Source: Coriobacteriia bacterium
GTDB lineage: Bacteria > Actinomycetota > Coriobacteriia > Anaerosomatales > SLCP01
Assembly (NCBI GenBank): GCA_030603745.1
Contig: JAUVXE010000010.1
Coordinates: 1-64,000 of the forward strand
Length of the DNA stretch: 64,000 nucleotides
Direction: 5' to 3'
Shown here: piece after piece, positions 23,178 to 30,810 of the stretch
Position numbering within the stretch: position 1 is the first letter of the stretch
Layout of the letters: every line of letters begins with the position of its first letter
Notes under the pieces: generated by a model
Database searches by the model: none
Seen by the model: the letters and a program-made list of their open reading frames with translations, nothing else
Told to the model about the DNA's origin: nothing
Position numbers and translations under genes: made by a program

Positions 23178-24584
23178 TCAGCTCTTCTGTCGCACCTGGT
23201 TCGTGAGGGTCTGGATCTGGTTGTATACGTCCCTGTCCGCGTTCAGGAGCTTCTGGATCTTGGCCGTCGCGTGCATGACCGTGGTGTGGTCGCGGCCTCC
23301 GAACTCAGCGCCGATCCTCGGCAACGAGAGGTCGGTCAGCTCTCGGGTGAGGTACATCGCGACCTGCCTGGGATAGACGATGGATTGAGACCGCTTGTTG
23401 CCGATGAGTTCGGAGTGAGAGAGGGAGTAGTACTTACACACCTCCCGTTGGATGGTCTGGATCGATATGGGCCTGACGACCCGCTCGGGGAAGATGTCCT
23501 TCAAGACGTTCTTAGCCAGGTCGATGTCGACCGGGTGGCGGGTGAGTGAACTGAACGCCACGACGCGGATGAGCGCTCCTTCGAGCTCTCTGATGTTCGA
23601 GGAGACACGGTCGGCGATGAAGGTCAGGACCGCGTCTGGGACATTGAGGTGTTGGACCTCGATCGTCCTGCGAAGGATCGCGATCCTCGTCTCGAGGTCC
23701 GGGGGCTGGATGTCGGTGATGAGACCCATCTCGAACCGGCTCCTGAGTCGCTCCTCGAGCTTCTCGATGTCCTTCGGTGGACGGTCGGACGACAACACGA
23801 CCTGTTTCCCGGCCTGCTGCAGGGTGTTGAAGGTATGGAAGAACTCCTCCTGAGTCCCCTCCTTACCCTTGAGGAACTGGATGTCGTCGACGAGGAGGAG
23901 GTCGTTGGTCCGGTACTGCCGGCGGAATCCGTCGATCCGTTTCTTGTCCCGGTCGCCGATCGAGTTGATGAAGTCGTTGGTGAACTGCTCGGTCGAGACG
24001 TACTTCACTTTGAGGTGAGGGAAGCTCGTCTGGACGTAGTGGCCGATCGCCTGGAGCAGATGTGTCTTCCCGAGCCCGACCCCGCCATAGATGAACAGAG
24101 GGTTGTACGCGCGACCGGGAGCCTCCGCGACCGCGAGAGCCGCCGCGTGAGCGAACTGGTTCGAGGCCCCTATCACGTATGAGTCGAAGGTGTACTTCGG
24201 GTTGAACTCGCCCTCAGGCGACGGGTGCCGGCGTCGGACGGGAACGCTGGCCGCCTCAGCCTCGGTGACCGGAGGTTCCTCGGGCTCCTCGGCGGGGGGT
24301 TCGAAGGAGTGAGGGGACGCCGAGGCAGGCGGGACGCTGAACTCGATGACGAGATCGTGGCCGAGGGACTCAGAGAGGGCGGAGTGCAGGAGGCCGGAGT
24401 AGCGGGACTCGAGCCACTCGCGCGCGAACTCGTTCTGGACGGCGATGACGAGACGGCCGTCCGCCACCTCGACAGGGGACGTGTGCTCGAACCACGTCTT
24501 GAACGTAGGGGTGTTCAGCTCGGAGCGGACCACCTCGAGGACATCGGCCCATACCGCTTCCGCGTCGTGCGTCTTCATCCGCAT
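23178..24584 (-). CDS. dnaA: chromosomal replication initiator protein DnaA
   Basis: A 468-residue DnaA. Domain I spans about 1-85, followed by a short proline/glutamate-rich linker. The AAA+ domain opens with [21 protein letters not shown] (in part), Walker [10 protein letters not shown] and Walker [11 protein letters not shown]. The C-terminal DNA-binding domain carries the DnaA signature [11 protein letters not shown]. Start could be ATG 24584 or the ATG two codons later at 24578, which has GAGG at better spacing. The protein binds the boxes on both sides of its gene to open the origin. The upstream ATPase-HTH gene is only 31 bases away and probably co-transcribed. Confidence 0.98.
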   Translation of the reverse strand: MRMKTHDAEAVWADVLEVVRSELNTPTFKTWFEHTSPVEVADGRLVIAVQNEFAREWLESRYSGLLHSALSESLGHDLVIEFSVPPASASPHSFEPPAEEPEEPPVTEAEAASVPVRRRHPSPEGEFNPKYTFDSYVIGASNQFAHAAALAVAEAPGRAYNPLFIYGGVGLGKTHLLQAIGHYVQTSFPHLKVKYVSTEQFTNDFINSIGDRDKKRIDGFRRQYRTNDLLLVDDIQFLKGKEGTQEEFFHTFNTLQQAGKQVVLSSDRPPKDIEKLEERLRSRFEMGLITDIQPPDLETRIAILRRTIEVQHLNVPDAVLTFIADRVSSNIRELEGALIRVVAFSSLTRHPVDIDLAKNVLKDIFPERVVRPISIQTIQREVCKYYSLSHSELIGNKRSQSIVYPRQVAMYLTRELTDLSLPRIGAEFGGRDHTTVMHATAKIQKLLNADRDVYNQIQTLTNQVRQKS

Positions 24585-24615
24585 CGCCTCGATACCTTCT
24601 TATAGATGGTGTGGT

Positions 24616-25527
24616 TCACAGGGAGAACAGGCTATCCAGATACGCGGAGCCCTCGGCGGTGAGGACCCGCTTGCCGGTCACGTCGGATTCGATCAGCCCG
24701 TGCTGCTCGAGATAGGCGAGATCGCGGTGGGCCGTCGACAGGGCGACGGACAGCTCCTTCGAGACGATCGTGGGACCGGCCTCGCCGATCTCGAGGACGA
24801 GCGAGAGTACCTGCTTCTGCCGGGTGGTGAGCGGAGGGAACGCATGGCCGGTAGGGCCCGGCGCAGGCGGAGGCGTCCCGGGCTTGTGAGGGGCGGGGTC
24901 CCATGAGGGGGCGAGGTCCTCTGCGGGGATGGCGGAGGAGCGCTCGACGACGGGATCGGCGAGCTGCTCGGTGCTGACCGTGACCACCGTCCCGGATCCC
25001 AGGTTGTCGGCGATCTCAAGAAACCCTCCCGAGTGGGCCAGGTACTCGCGGACGATCGGCAGACCTGAGCCGACGCCCCGGATGACGTGCTTCATCGAGT
25101 AGGTGGCGGTGGTGTAGCCGGGGAGCTGCGCGCGCTCCTTGTCGCGGATGCCGGGACCCTGGTCGGCGAAGCGGACCGTGTGTCCCCCGTCGAGGATCGA
25201 GACGACGGGCTCGAGGAAGTCTGCGTGGATGAAGTTCTCCGCGCACTCGCGGATGACCGTGTAGGGGATCTCCCCGCCGAGGTCCCGAGCGAGCGCGTAC
25301 GTCTGCGACGAGATGTCCTCTATCAGCTGCGCCTGGGTCGCGGATGATACGTCGACCGTCCGGGGAGCAGCGGCGGGAGAATCGTAGACGGCGAGCCGGG
25401 CCCGGAACACGGACGGGTCTGCGGCGTGGTCGCGGTCGGGCACGACAGGGGTGGCGGGAACCAGCCGCTCGTCGGTGACCCGACCAGGAGACGGGAGGAC
25501 GCCCCCCCGCGTGTAGAAGCTTTTCAC
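24616..25527 (-). CDS. orphan HATPase (Bergerat-fold) protein with C-terminal winged HTH, next to dnaA
   Basis: A 303-residue protein from the GTG at 25527; upstream codons run through DnaA boxes and are unlikely to be coding. Residues 1-60 look unstructured. Residues 64-187 are a GHKL ATPase: N-box E94-x3-N98, G1 DQGPG (122-126), and G2 GVGSGLPIV (151-159), as in histidine kinases and anti-sigma kinases. There is no HisKA helix with a phospho-acceptor His, no TM segment and no receiver domain. A proline-rich linker (208-226) leads to a winged helix-turn-helix (about 233-295) with TTRQKQVLSLVLEI and a recognition helix SVALSTAHRDLAYL. This suggests an ATP-sensing DNA-binding protein acting at or near the origin. 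Function unknown. Confidence 0.8.
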   Translation of the reverse strand: MKSFYTRGGVLPSPGRVTDERLVPATPVVPDRDHAADPSVFRARLAVYDSPAAAPRTVDVSSATQAQLIEDISSQTYALARDLGGEIPYTVIRECAENFIHADFLEPVVSILDGGHTVRFADQGPGIRDKERAQLPGYTTATYSMKHVIRGVGSGLPIVREYLAHSGGFLEIADNLGSGTVVTVSTEQLADPVVERSSAIPAEDLAPSWDPAPHKPGTPPPAPGPTGHAFPPLTTRQKQVLSLVLEIGEAGPTIVSKELSVALSTAHRDLAYLEQHGLIESDVTGKRVLTAEGSAYLDSLFSL

Positions 25528-25553
25528 CCCGCCTGCGCCCCTTTCTTCCTCGT

Positions 25554-26084
25554 TGTGGACAGGGCCGTGGTTATCAACATCTCGCCCCGCCGGCCGCCCG
25601 AGCTTAAACTCCTGTAAACAGGCGTATCCACCTGCGAGGACACACCGCTTCGACCGTCCTCGTACCGGCACGACGTGCGGGTTCCCATCTTATCCACATC
25701 ACTTTCCACATCTGTGGAAATCAGGCACCGGAGCGGTGATTCCGAACCCTCAAGTCTCCAGCGTATCGCGGTTTCTGCGCCGTCCGGGCTTTCCGGACTG
25801 TTGAAAGGTCTCACGCGCCAGCCCGGAGCGTTGTGGAAATCGGCACGGCCTCTTCCACCGCTCCCCCAACGGTCCGCCGGTACCCGTCCGCTCCCCCGAA
25901 GCCTTGGTGCCCGGCCCGCCGAAGCACGGGCCTCAGCAGGACTTTTCACACCCGGTTCACCGATCGGTCGACCGATGACGGATGCCGAGCAGTCTATCAA
26001 GCGGCCGCCCGCCCAACAACGGCGCAGGCCGAGTTATCCACAGCTTCAACACCGAGCGGTGCAGGGTTTTCCACATCATCCACA
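25554..26084. other. putative chromosomal replication origin (oriC)
   Basis: Gene-free gap of ~670 bases where gene direction flips between dnaA-side and rpmH-side operons. Perfect DnaA boxes TTATCCACA lie at 25690-25698 and 26034-26042. Near matches are TTTTCCACA 26067-26075, TCATCCACA 26076-26084, CTTTCCACA 25702-25710, and minus-strand boxes at 25554-25562, 25713-25721 and 25832-25840. The boxes group at both ends of the gap. The stretch has lower GC than the genes but no obvious long AT-rich unwinding element. Confidence 0.82.
25963..25976. repeat. 14-bp perfect palindrome inside oriC
   Basis: ATCGGTCGACCGAT is a perfect 14-bp palindrome in the box-free middle of the origin gap. It is not a DnaA box, a parS site or any other site I recognise, so it could be an operator for an origin-binding regulator. 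Confidence 0.6.
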
Positions 26085-26125
26085 GATTTCTCCCGAGAAG
26101 TCGAAATGGCGCACGTCGCGTCTCG

Positions 26126-26155
26126 TTGACACGCCGAGAAGGCCGCGGATATAAT
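26126..26155 (+). promoter_or_regulatory. consensus sigma-70 promoter of rpmH-rnpA operon
   Basis: TTGACA (26126-26131) and TATAAT (26150-26155), both perfect, with an 18-base spacer. Start is expected near 26162. The 40-base leader contains a short hairpin, GCTCCCG (26167-26173) with CGGGAGC (26176-26182), just before the GGAGGG ribosome site. Confidence 0.92.
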
Positions 26156-26201
26156 CGTCGGGCTTTGCTCCCGCCCGGGAGCGTGGATCGGAGGGACAGA
26201 C

Positions 26202-26339
26202 GTGAGCAAGAGGACGTATCAGCCGAACAACCGCAAACGCAGCAAGACGCATGGCTTCCGCCAGCGTATGTCGACCAAGGCGGGACGGCGCGTGCTTGCC
26301 AACCGGCGCCGCAAGGGCCGCGAGGTCCTCTGCGCGTAG
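26202..26339 (+). CDS. rpmH: 50S ribosomal protein L34
   Basis: A 45-residue, very basic protein, [19 protein letters not shown]... ending RKGREVLCA, a full-length L34. GTG start with GGAGGGACAGAC ahead of it. It is the first gene right of the origin in the conserved rpmH-rnpA-yidD-yidC-jag order. Confidence 0.97.
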   Translation: MSKRTYQPNNRKRSKTHGFRQRMSTKAGRRVLANRRRKGREVLCA

Positions 26340-26367
26340 ACGAGACCCCGGGACAGGACGTGACGCG

Positions 26368-26724
26368 ATGCGCACGATCCGGTCGACTCGCGAGGTCGAC
26401 GAGGTGTTCCGCGAGGGCGAGAGGGTCTCACACCCGCTGCTCATCGCGCTCATACGAGAGACACCCCAAGAACGCGGCCCTGAGGGCCGCGTTGCGTTTA
26501 TCGCTGGCAAGCGTCTCGGCAACGCGGTGGTGCGCAACCGGTGCAAGCGAGTGCTCAGGGCCGCCGTCCGGCGCTCCGGCGGCCCGTGGCCGGGCGTCGA
26601 TGTCGCACTGATAGCCCGGGCCGGCACCCCGACCGCCGCCCCCGGGGAGCTCGACGCCGCACTGGCCCGTGTGGGCCGGCGCGCCGCCTCGGCTCGGGCG
26701 GCGCCATCTCAGGAACGGCGGTGA
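26368..26724 (+). CDS. rnpA: ribonuclease P protein component
   Basis: A 118-residue RnpA. The basic RNR helix is present as [22 protein letters not shown], shown here in part by [11 protein letters not shown], preceded by the usual central-cleft strands. It assists the catalytic RNase P RNA in tRNA 5' maturation. ATG at 26368 lies 28 bases after rpmH. The C-terminal ~25 residues are a variable Ala/Arg-rich tail. A strong hairpin lies within its coding sequence (26471-26493). Confidence 0.95.
   Translation: MRTIRSTREVDEVFREGERVSHPLLIALIRETPQERGPEGRVAFIAGKRLGNAVVRNRCKRVLRAAVRRSGGPWPGVDVALIARAGTPTAAPGELDAALARVGRRAASARAAPSQERR
26471..26493 (+). terminator. strong hairpin inside rnpA (possible attenuator)
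   Basis: AACGCGGCCC (26471-26480), loop TGA, GGGCCGCGTT (26484-26493): a perfect 10-bp stem followed by GCGTTTA. It resembles the terminator hairpin after jag, which also ends in ...GTT followed by GCGTT. It may lower transcription of rnpA and distal genes relative to rpmH. Confidence 0.4.
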
Positions 26725-26969
26725 GGCGCATGAGGGCGCTGCCGATCCTGCTCATCAAGGCATACCAGCGGCTCATCTCCCCGCTCCTCCCGCCTTCATG
26801 CCGTTTCACCCCCTCCTGCTCCGCATATGCGATAACATCACTTGAGCGATACGGGGTGGTGAAGGGCGGATGGCTCGCCGTGCGCCGCATCGCCCGGTGT
26901 CACCCATGGAATCCCGGCGGGTACGATCCGGTGCCCGAGGAGCAGAGGAAGCATCACTCGAACGTCTGA
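26721..26969 (+). CDS. yidD: membrane protein insertion efficiency factor YidD
   Basis: An 82-residue Yid[20 protein letters not shown] begins the family signature, and CRF-x2-SC-x2-YA plus [18 protein letters not shown] follow. I start at the GTG at 26721 because AGGAA lies 6 bases upstream and it overlaps the rnpA stop (GTGA); the ATG at 26730 is the alternative. It is membrane-associated and aids YidC-dependent insertion. Confidence 0.94.
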   Translation: MRRMRALPILLIKAYQRLISPLLPPSCRFTPSCSAYAITSLERYGVVKGGWLAVRRIARCHPWNPGGYDPVPEEQRKHHSNV

Positions 26970-27023
26970 CATCGCCGTGCCCGCGTGGCTGGCGCTCATC
27001 CCGACCGAGGAGGTCTTACGACC

Positions 27024-27734
27024 GTGTGGCTTGCGATCAAAGAAGCGATATTCGCGGGTCTGCAGTATCTACATGACATAACTGGGGATTACGGCGTTGC
27101 CATAATCCTGCTCACCGTCTTCATCCGACTCCTCATGGTGCCGCTCACGGTGAAGCAGACGCGTTCGATGTACGAGCTGCAGCGTATCCAGCCCAAGATC
27201 AAGGAGCTGCAGAAGAAGTACAAGAACGACAAGGAGAAGCTCCAGGAGGAGACGCTCAAGTTCTACCAGGAGAACAAGGTGAACCCGTTCGGCGGCTGTC
27301 TCCCCCTCCTTCTGCAGATGCCGGTGTTCATCGCCCTGTACCAGGTACTTGGTGGCACTCCGGGTCAGCCGGGGCTCTTCCTCTCCTACATCGCCGAGCT
27401 CCCCGAGGCGCAGCAGGCCGCGATGACTCGCTTCTGGATAATTCTGCCAGACCTGACGGCCACCCCTGCAGCGGTCTATGGTGACGCTGGCATCCTCGCG
27501 GTCCTCCCCTACGTCGCACTCGTGGTCCTGTTCGGCCTGAGCATCTGGATCCCGCAGATGCTGATGCCCGGCGAGAACCAGCAGAAACAGGTCGCTGGGA
27601 TCATGGCGGTCTTCATGTTGTACATCGGCTGGATCAGCCCCGCCGGCGTCCTCCTCTACTGGGTGACGTCGAGCCTCATCGGCATCGGCCAGCAGCAGAT
27701 CCAGATGAGATTCCTTGCCAAGAAGGAGGCATAG
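27024..27734 (+). CDS. yidC: membrane protein insertase YidC
   Basis: A 236-residue Oxa1/YidC insertase of the short Gram-positive form, without the large periplasmic domain. TM segments are at about 21-41, 90-113, 162-182 and 198-225. KQTRSMYELQRIQPKIKELQKKYKND begins the cytoplasmic loop (shown in part by ELQRIQPKIKELQ) and NPFGGCLPLLLQMPVF marks the TM3 region. The conserved substrate-groove arginine is in FIRLLMVPL. No lipobox is visible. GTG 27024 follows GAGGAGG. Confidence 0.95.
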   Translation: MWLAIKEAIFAGLQYLHDITGDYGVAIILLTVFIRLLMVPLTVKQTRSMYELQRIQPKIKELQKKYKNDKEKLQEETLKFYQENKVNPFGGCLPLLLQMPVFIALYQVLGGTPGQPGLFLSYIAELPEAQQAAMTRFWIILPDLTATPAAVYGDAGILAVLPYVALVVLFGLSIWIPQMLMPGENQQKQVAGIMAVFMLYIGWISPAGVLLYWVTSSLIGIGQQQIQMRFLAKKEA

Positions 27735-27736
27735 GC

Positions 27737-28501
27737 ATGGTGCGAGAGACGATCACCGAGGCGCCCACCATCGAAGAGGCGCTCGACGCCGCGCTTGAGG
27801 AGCTCGGCGTTCAGCAGGACGCCGTCGAGTACGAGGTCCTCGAGGGCGGCGGGCGCAGCGGGCTGTTCGGCATGGGTGGGGAGAAGCACGCACGCGTGAG
27901 GGTGTGGCTGAAGCAAGAGTTCCTCTCCGAGGCCAAGGCTGAGCCCGAAGGAGCCGACTCCATGGAGGACGAGCACGAGGAGGAGCCCCCAACGGAGGTG
28001 CTGCGATCGGCAGCCGAGCCTGCCGAGCTCACGGACGAGGAGCTGGACCGCGTCGCGGATGAAGCCGTGAGCGCGATCCAGTCGATTCTCGACGGTTTCG
28101 GCATCGAGGCCACCATCGAGGAGTATGAGGGGGACGAGGGCGAGATCATCCTCGATGTCGTCGGCGGGGATCTCGGCGTGCTGATCGGACGTCATGGCAA
28201 GACGCTCGACGGGCTGCAGGTCCTGGTATCAGCGATCACCAACCGCCGTCTGGGGTTCCGCTACCCCGTCCTCGTCGACATCGAGGGCTATCGCAACCGG
28301 CGCCGCGTCAAGCTCGAGGAGATCGCAAGCCGGTCCGCAGAACGAGCCGTGCGTCAGGGTTCGCCGGTCAAACTGCGTCCGATGTCCAGTCTGGAGCGCC
28401 GCGTCGTTCATGTCGCGCTCCGGGACAATCCCCGCGTCACGACGGCGAGTGAGGGCGAGGAGCCGTTCCGCTGCGTCGTCGTGAAGCCGAAGGGTCGCTA
28501 A
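27737..28501 (+). CDS. khpB: RNA-binding protein KhpB (Jag/SpoIIIJ-associated)
   Basis: A 254-residue protein with three domains: Jag-N (about 4-54, TIEEALDAALEELGV and GGRSGLFGMGG), an acidic linker (70-110), KH (about 112-185 with the GxxG loop IGRHGKTLDGLQ), and R3H (about 190-252, RSAERAVRQGSPVKLRPMS). It binds RNA and in Gram-positives works with KhpA in cell elongation and division control. It begins 2 bases after yidC, with its AGGAGG ribosome site inside the yidC end. Confidence 0.93.
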   Translation: MVRETITEAPTIEEALDAALEELGVQQDAVEYEVLEGGGRSGLFGMGGEKHARVRVWLKQEFLSEAKAEPEGADSMEDEHEEEPPTEVLRSAAEPAELTDEELDRVADEAVSAIQSILDGFGIEATIEEYEGDEGEIILDVVGGDLGVLIGRHGKTLDGLQVLVSAITNRRLGFRYPVLVDIEGYRNRRRVKLEEIASRSAERAVRQGSPVKLRPMSSLERRVVHVALRDNPRVTTASEGEEPFRCVVVKPKGR

Positions 28502-28524
28502 GGATCCGAGCGGGGCGGAGGGCG

Positions 28525-28606
28525 CCCCGGAGGACGCCTCCGGGGTCGAAGCCCGGAGCGCAGCCGAGAAGAACAAAGAACGAGACCGCCTGCGGGCGGT
28601 CTCGTT
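28525..28606 (+). terminator. two consecutive hairpins ending the rpmH-khpB operon
   Basis: First hairpin: CCCCGGAGG (28525-28533), loop ACG, CCTCCGGGG (28537-28545). Second: AACGAGACCGCC (28579-28590), loop TGCG, GGCGGTCTCGTT (28595-28606), a perfect 12-bp stem followed by GCGTTC. No T-run follows, as is common in very GC-rich Actinobacteria. Confidence 0.75.
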
Positions 28607-29084
28607 GCGTTCAGGGCAGGATATCACCGCTGCCGTCCTGCCGACTCGAGGAAGATGCGCTACGAGGGCCGATGACGCCCCTTTCGCGTGCCACGCGAGT
28701 CGGCAAAGGCACGCGCGCAACCGCTGGCCACTGGCTGGTCGCGATCAGCACCACGTCGGCCGATGACGAAGTCGGCCGGCGCGAAAGTAGAGCCAGAGTC
28801 AGCCGCGCCACCTGGTGGTCAGCGCCGCGCCCGCCTGACCGCCGGGGAGAGTGATCCCTCGGGCCTGGCTGACAAGAGTTCCTGACCCAAGAAGTCCTGG
28901 CAGCCGCCCGCCTGTCAGCACGAACCTTTCGGGCACTGGATACCGCTGTCCGGGGAACACGAATGCGTGCTCCCGAACCAGTCGTGTGTTCAGCGGTGCG
29001 CGAAGGCACTGCATCGACGCCGCGCCTTCCTTATCGCCGCGCATGCGGCTCGTCGCGGTGGCGAACACTCACCGCTTGGGATAT
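28607..29084. other. gene-free stretch between khpB terminator and first parS
   Basis: About 480 bases where I find no convincing gene. Short open frames on both strands lack the strong codon bias and ribosome sites of the neighbours and match no family. Small inverted repeats are present (for example GTCGGCCGATGAC near 28759), but I could not match any known structured RNA. It contains whatever promoter drives rsmG. mnmE and mnmG would lie here in many other phyla and are absent. Confidence 0.55.
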
Positions 29085-29100
29085 TGTTTCACGTGAAACA
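29085..29100. promoter_or_regulatory. parS site 1 (ParB binding, perfect)
   Basis: TGTTTCACGTGAAACA matches the universal bacterial parS consensus at all 16 positions. It is the centromere site at which ParB loads and spreads. It lies ~3.0 kb right of oriC and 0.9 kb upstream of parA. Confidence 0.96.
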
Positions 29101-29142
29101 TCCGCGCAGCGTCGGCTCACCGGCGCGCTCTGTGAGGGCCGA

Positions 29143-29158
29143 GGTTTCACGTGAAACA
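29143..29158. promoter_or_regulatory. parS site 2, overlapping the rsmG start codon
   Basis: GGTTTCACGTGAAACA differs from the consensus only at the first base and keeps the full GTTTCACGTGAAAC core. It starts 58 bases after site 1. The GTG in its centre (29151-29153) is the apparent rsmG start codon. Confidence 0.92.
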
Positions 29159-29915
29159 TCCGACGGGTGCGAAGTGGGGGAACCACTTCGAGGAGAGTGG
29201 GCGCCAGCTGGCAGATGCGGCTGCTGAAGTCGGTGTCCAGCTCACGCCTGAGCAGGTCGCATCGCTGCTGCTTCACCTGGGGATGGTGCTTGAGGCGAAC
29301 AGGACGATGAATCTCACGAGGATCGATGACGTTGAGGCGGCGGTTGTCGGCCATGTGGTGGACAGTCTCGCGCTCGTTGCGGTGATTCGAGAGATCGCTG
29401 GGCCGGTGGTCGAGGGGGAGAGTGTGGATCTCGGGTCGGGAGCGGGCTTCCCCGGGTTTCCCCTTGCGATTCTTTCCGGTTCCAGGGTCACTCTGGTCGA
29501 GTCGGTGGGGAAGAAGGCCATGTTCTTGCGCTCCGTCGCCGCTGAGCTCGACAACAGCGCAGATGTTGCGGTGTTGGGCGCACGGGCTGAGGAGGTCGCC
29601 CTCGAGCGTCCAGGAGCGTTCCAGATCGTGACTGCTCGCGCCTTGGCTGCGCTTCCCTCGCTGGTCGAGCTCGCTGCTCCCCTGCTCTCCGCGGGCGGGA
29701 GACTGTTCGCCATGAAGGGGCAGCCCTCGCCTGAGGAGATCGCGCGTGGTCGAGAGGTTGCTGTGTTGGTCGGCCTCACGGAGGAGCGGGTAGAACGCTA
29801 CCGTCTGCCCGGCTCGGCACGGGACCGCTCGGTCATCGTGTACCGAAAGAAGGGAGAGCCCTTGCGCCCGCTGCCCAGGCGGCCGGGAATGGCCCAGAGG
29901 AAGCCCCTCGCCTGA
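29151..29915 (+). CDS. rsmG: 16S rRNA (guanine527-N7)-methyltransferase
   Basis: A 254-residue RsmG/GidB. The SAM motif is VDLGSGAGFPGFPLAI, preceded by MNLTRI and HVVDSLAL. ARALAALPSLVELAAPLL and an MKGQ strand follow, as in the family. The GTG start lies in parS site 2 with GAGG 6 bases ahead; no better internal start precedes the first conserved helix. The C-terminal 25 residues are basic and proline-rich. Tight linkage to parA-parB is conserved in many phyla. ParB spreading from the overlapping parS could affect its expression. Confidence 0.94.
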   Translation: MKHPTGAKWGNHFEESGRQLADAAAEVGVQLTPEQVASLLLHLGMVLEANRTMNLTRIDDVEAAVVGHVVDSLALVAVIREIAGPVVEGESVDLGSGAGFPGFPLAILSGSRVTLVESVGKKAMFLRSVAAELDNSADVAVLGARAEEVALERPGAFQIVTARALAALPSLVELAAPLLSAGGRLFAMKGQPSPEEIARGREVAVLVGLTEERVERYRLPGSARDRSVIVYRKKGEPLRPLPRRPGMAQRKPLA

Positions 29916-29959
29916 GTGCCGGTGTTGGAGGCCATCACTGTTCCTGCACGTCGGGAGAG

Positions 29960-29968
29960 TGATATACT
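29960..29968 (+). promoter_or_regulatory. extended -10 promoter of parA-parB
   Basis: TGATATACT fits the extended -10 form TGnTATACT. It lies 32 bases before the parA GTG, giving a ~26-base leader with an AGAGGGG ribosome site. No clear -35 box is visible, as expected for the extended -10 class. Confidence 0.5.
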
Positions 29969-30000
29969 CCTCCGTACGCAGAGTGGCGAGAGGGGACAGT

Positions 30001-30810
30001 GTGGAACACCGGAATCCGTGTGAGTCCGGCGACGCCGGTGTGGGGCGCGCACGCATCCTTGCCGTCGTCAACCAGAAGGGTGGCGTGGGGAAGAGCACCA
30101 CGGCGGTGAACCTCTCCGCATCCCTCGGTGAGCTGGGAAAGCGAGTGCTGCTTGTCGATCTCGATCCGCAGGGCAACGCGACCTCTGGGTACGGACTCAA
30201 CAAGAATCAGCGGGAGCAGTGCATCTACGATGCGCTCCTCGGCGATGCTGATCTCGCGGCCCTGATCGAGCCGGTCGAGGTCGAACACGTGTTCGCTGTT
30301 CCCGCGACGATCCAGCTCGCGGGCGCCGAGATCGAGCTGGTCTCGGCGATGAGCCGGGAGACCCGCCTCAAGACGATCCTCGAGCCGGTCGTCCACGACT
30401 TCGACTTCATCATCATCGACTGCCCTCCTTCTCTGGGCCTTCTCACCATCAACGCCCTCACCGCGGCGGACGGCCTCATCATCCCGATCCAGTGCGAGTA
30501 CTACGCGCTGGAAGGACTTTCCAAACTGTTGGACAGCGTGAGACTGGTGCGGGCACACCTCAACCCCCGCCTCGAGGTGTTCGGCGTGGTCATGACGATG
30601 TACGACTCCCGCACCAAGCTCGCCCAGCAGGTCGTGGACGAGGTGCGGAGCTTCTTCGAGGACAAGCTGTTCGACACGCTCGTGCCGCGGACGGTACGGG
30701 TCTCCGAGGCACCGAGCTTCGGGCAGCCGGTCACTCTCTACGATCCGAGCGGAAAGGGCGCGTCCGCGTACCGGGAGCTAGCGAAGGAAGTGGTCGATCG
30801 TGTCAACTAG
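30001..30810 (+). CDS. parA: chromosome partitioning ATPase ParA/Soj
   Basis: A 269-residue ParA. The deviant Walker A KGGVGKST is at residues 26-33 with the signature lysine, Walker A' DLDPQGN follows, and Walker B is FIIIDCPPSL. The GTG at 30001 follows AGAGGGGACAGT; an in-frame extension upstream runs through the promoter. ATP-bound dimers coat the nucleoid and move ParB-parS complexes. It overlaps parB by 11 bases. Confidence 0.96.
   Translation: MEHRNPCESGDAGVGRARILAVVNQKGGVGKSTTAVNLSASLGELGKRVLLVDLDPQGNATSGYGLNKNQREQCIYDALLGDADLAALIEPVEVEHVFAVPATIQLAGAEIELVSAMSRETRLKTILEPVVHDFDFIIIDCPPSLGLLTINALTAADGLIIPIQCEYYALEGLSKLLDSVRLVRAHLNPRLEVFGVVMTMYDSRTKLAQQVVDEVRSFFEDKLFDTLVPRTVRVSEAPSFGQPVTLYDPSGKGASAYRELAKEVVDRVN

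Noticed and set aside
28799-29068. 89-codon minus-strand open frame between the khpB terminator and parS.
   Set aside because: No family match that I recognise, no ribosome site, no third-position GC bias like the neighbours.
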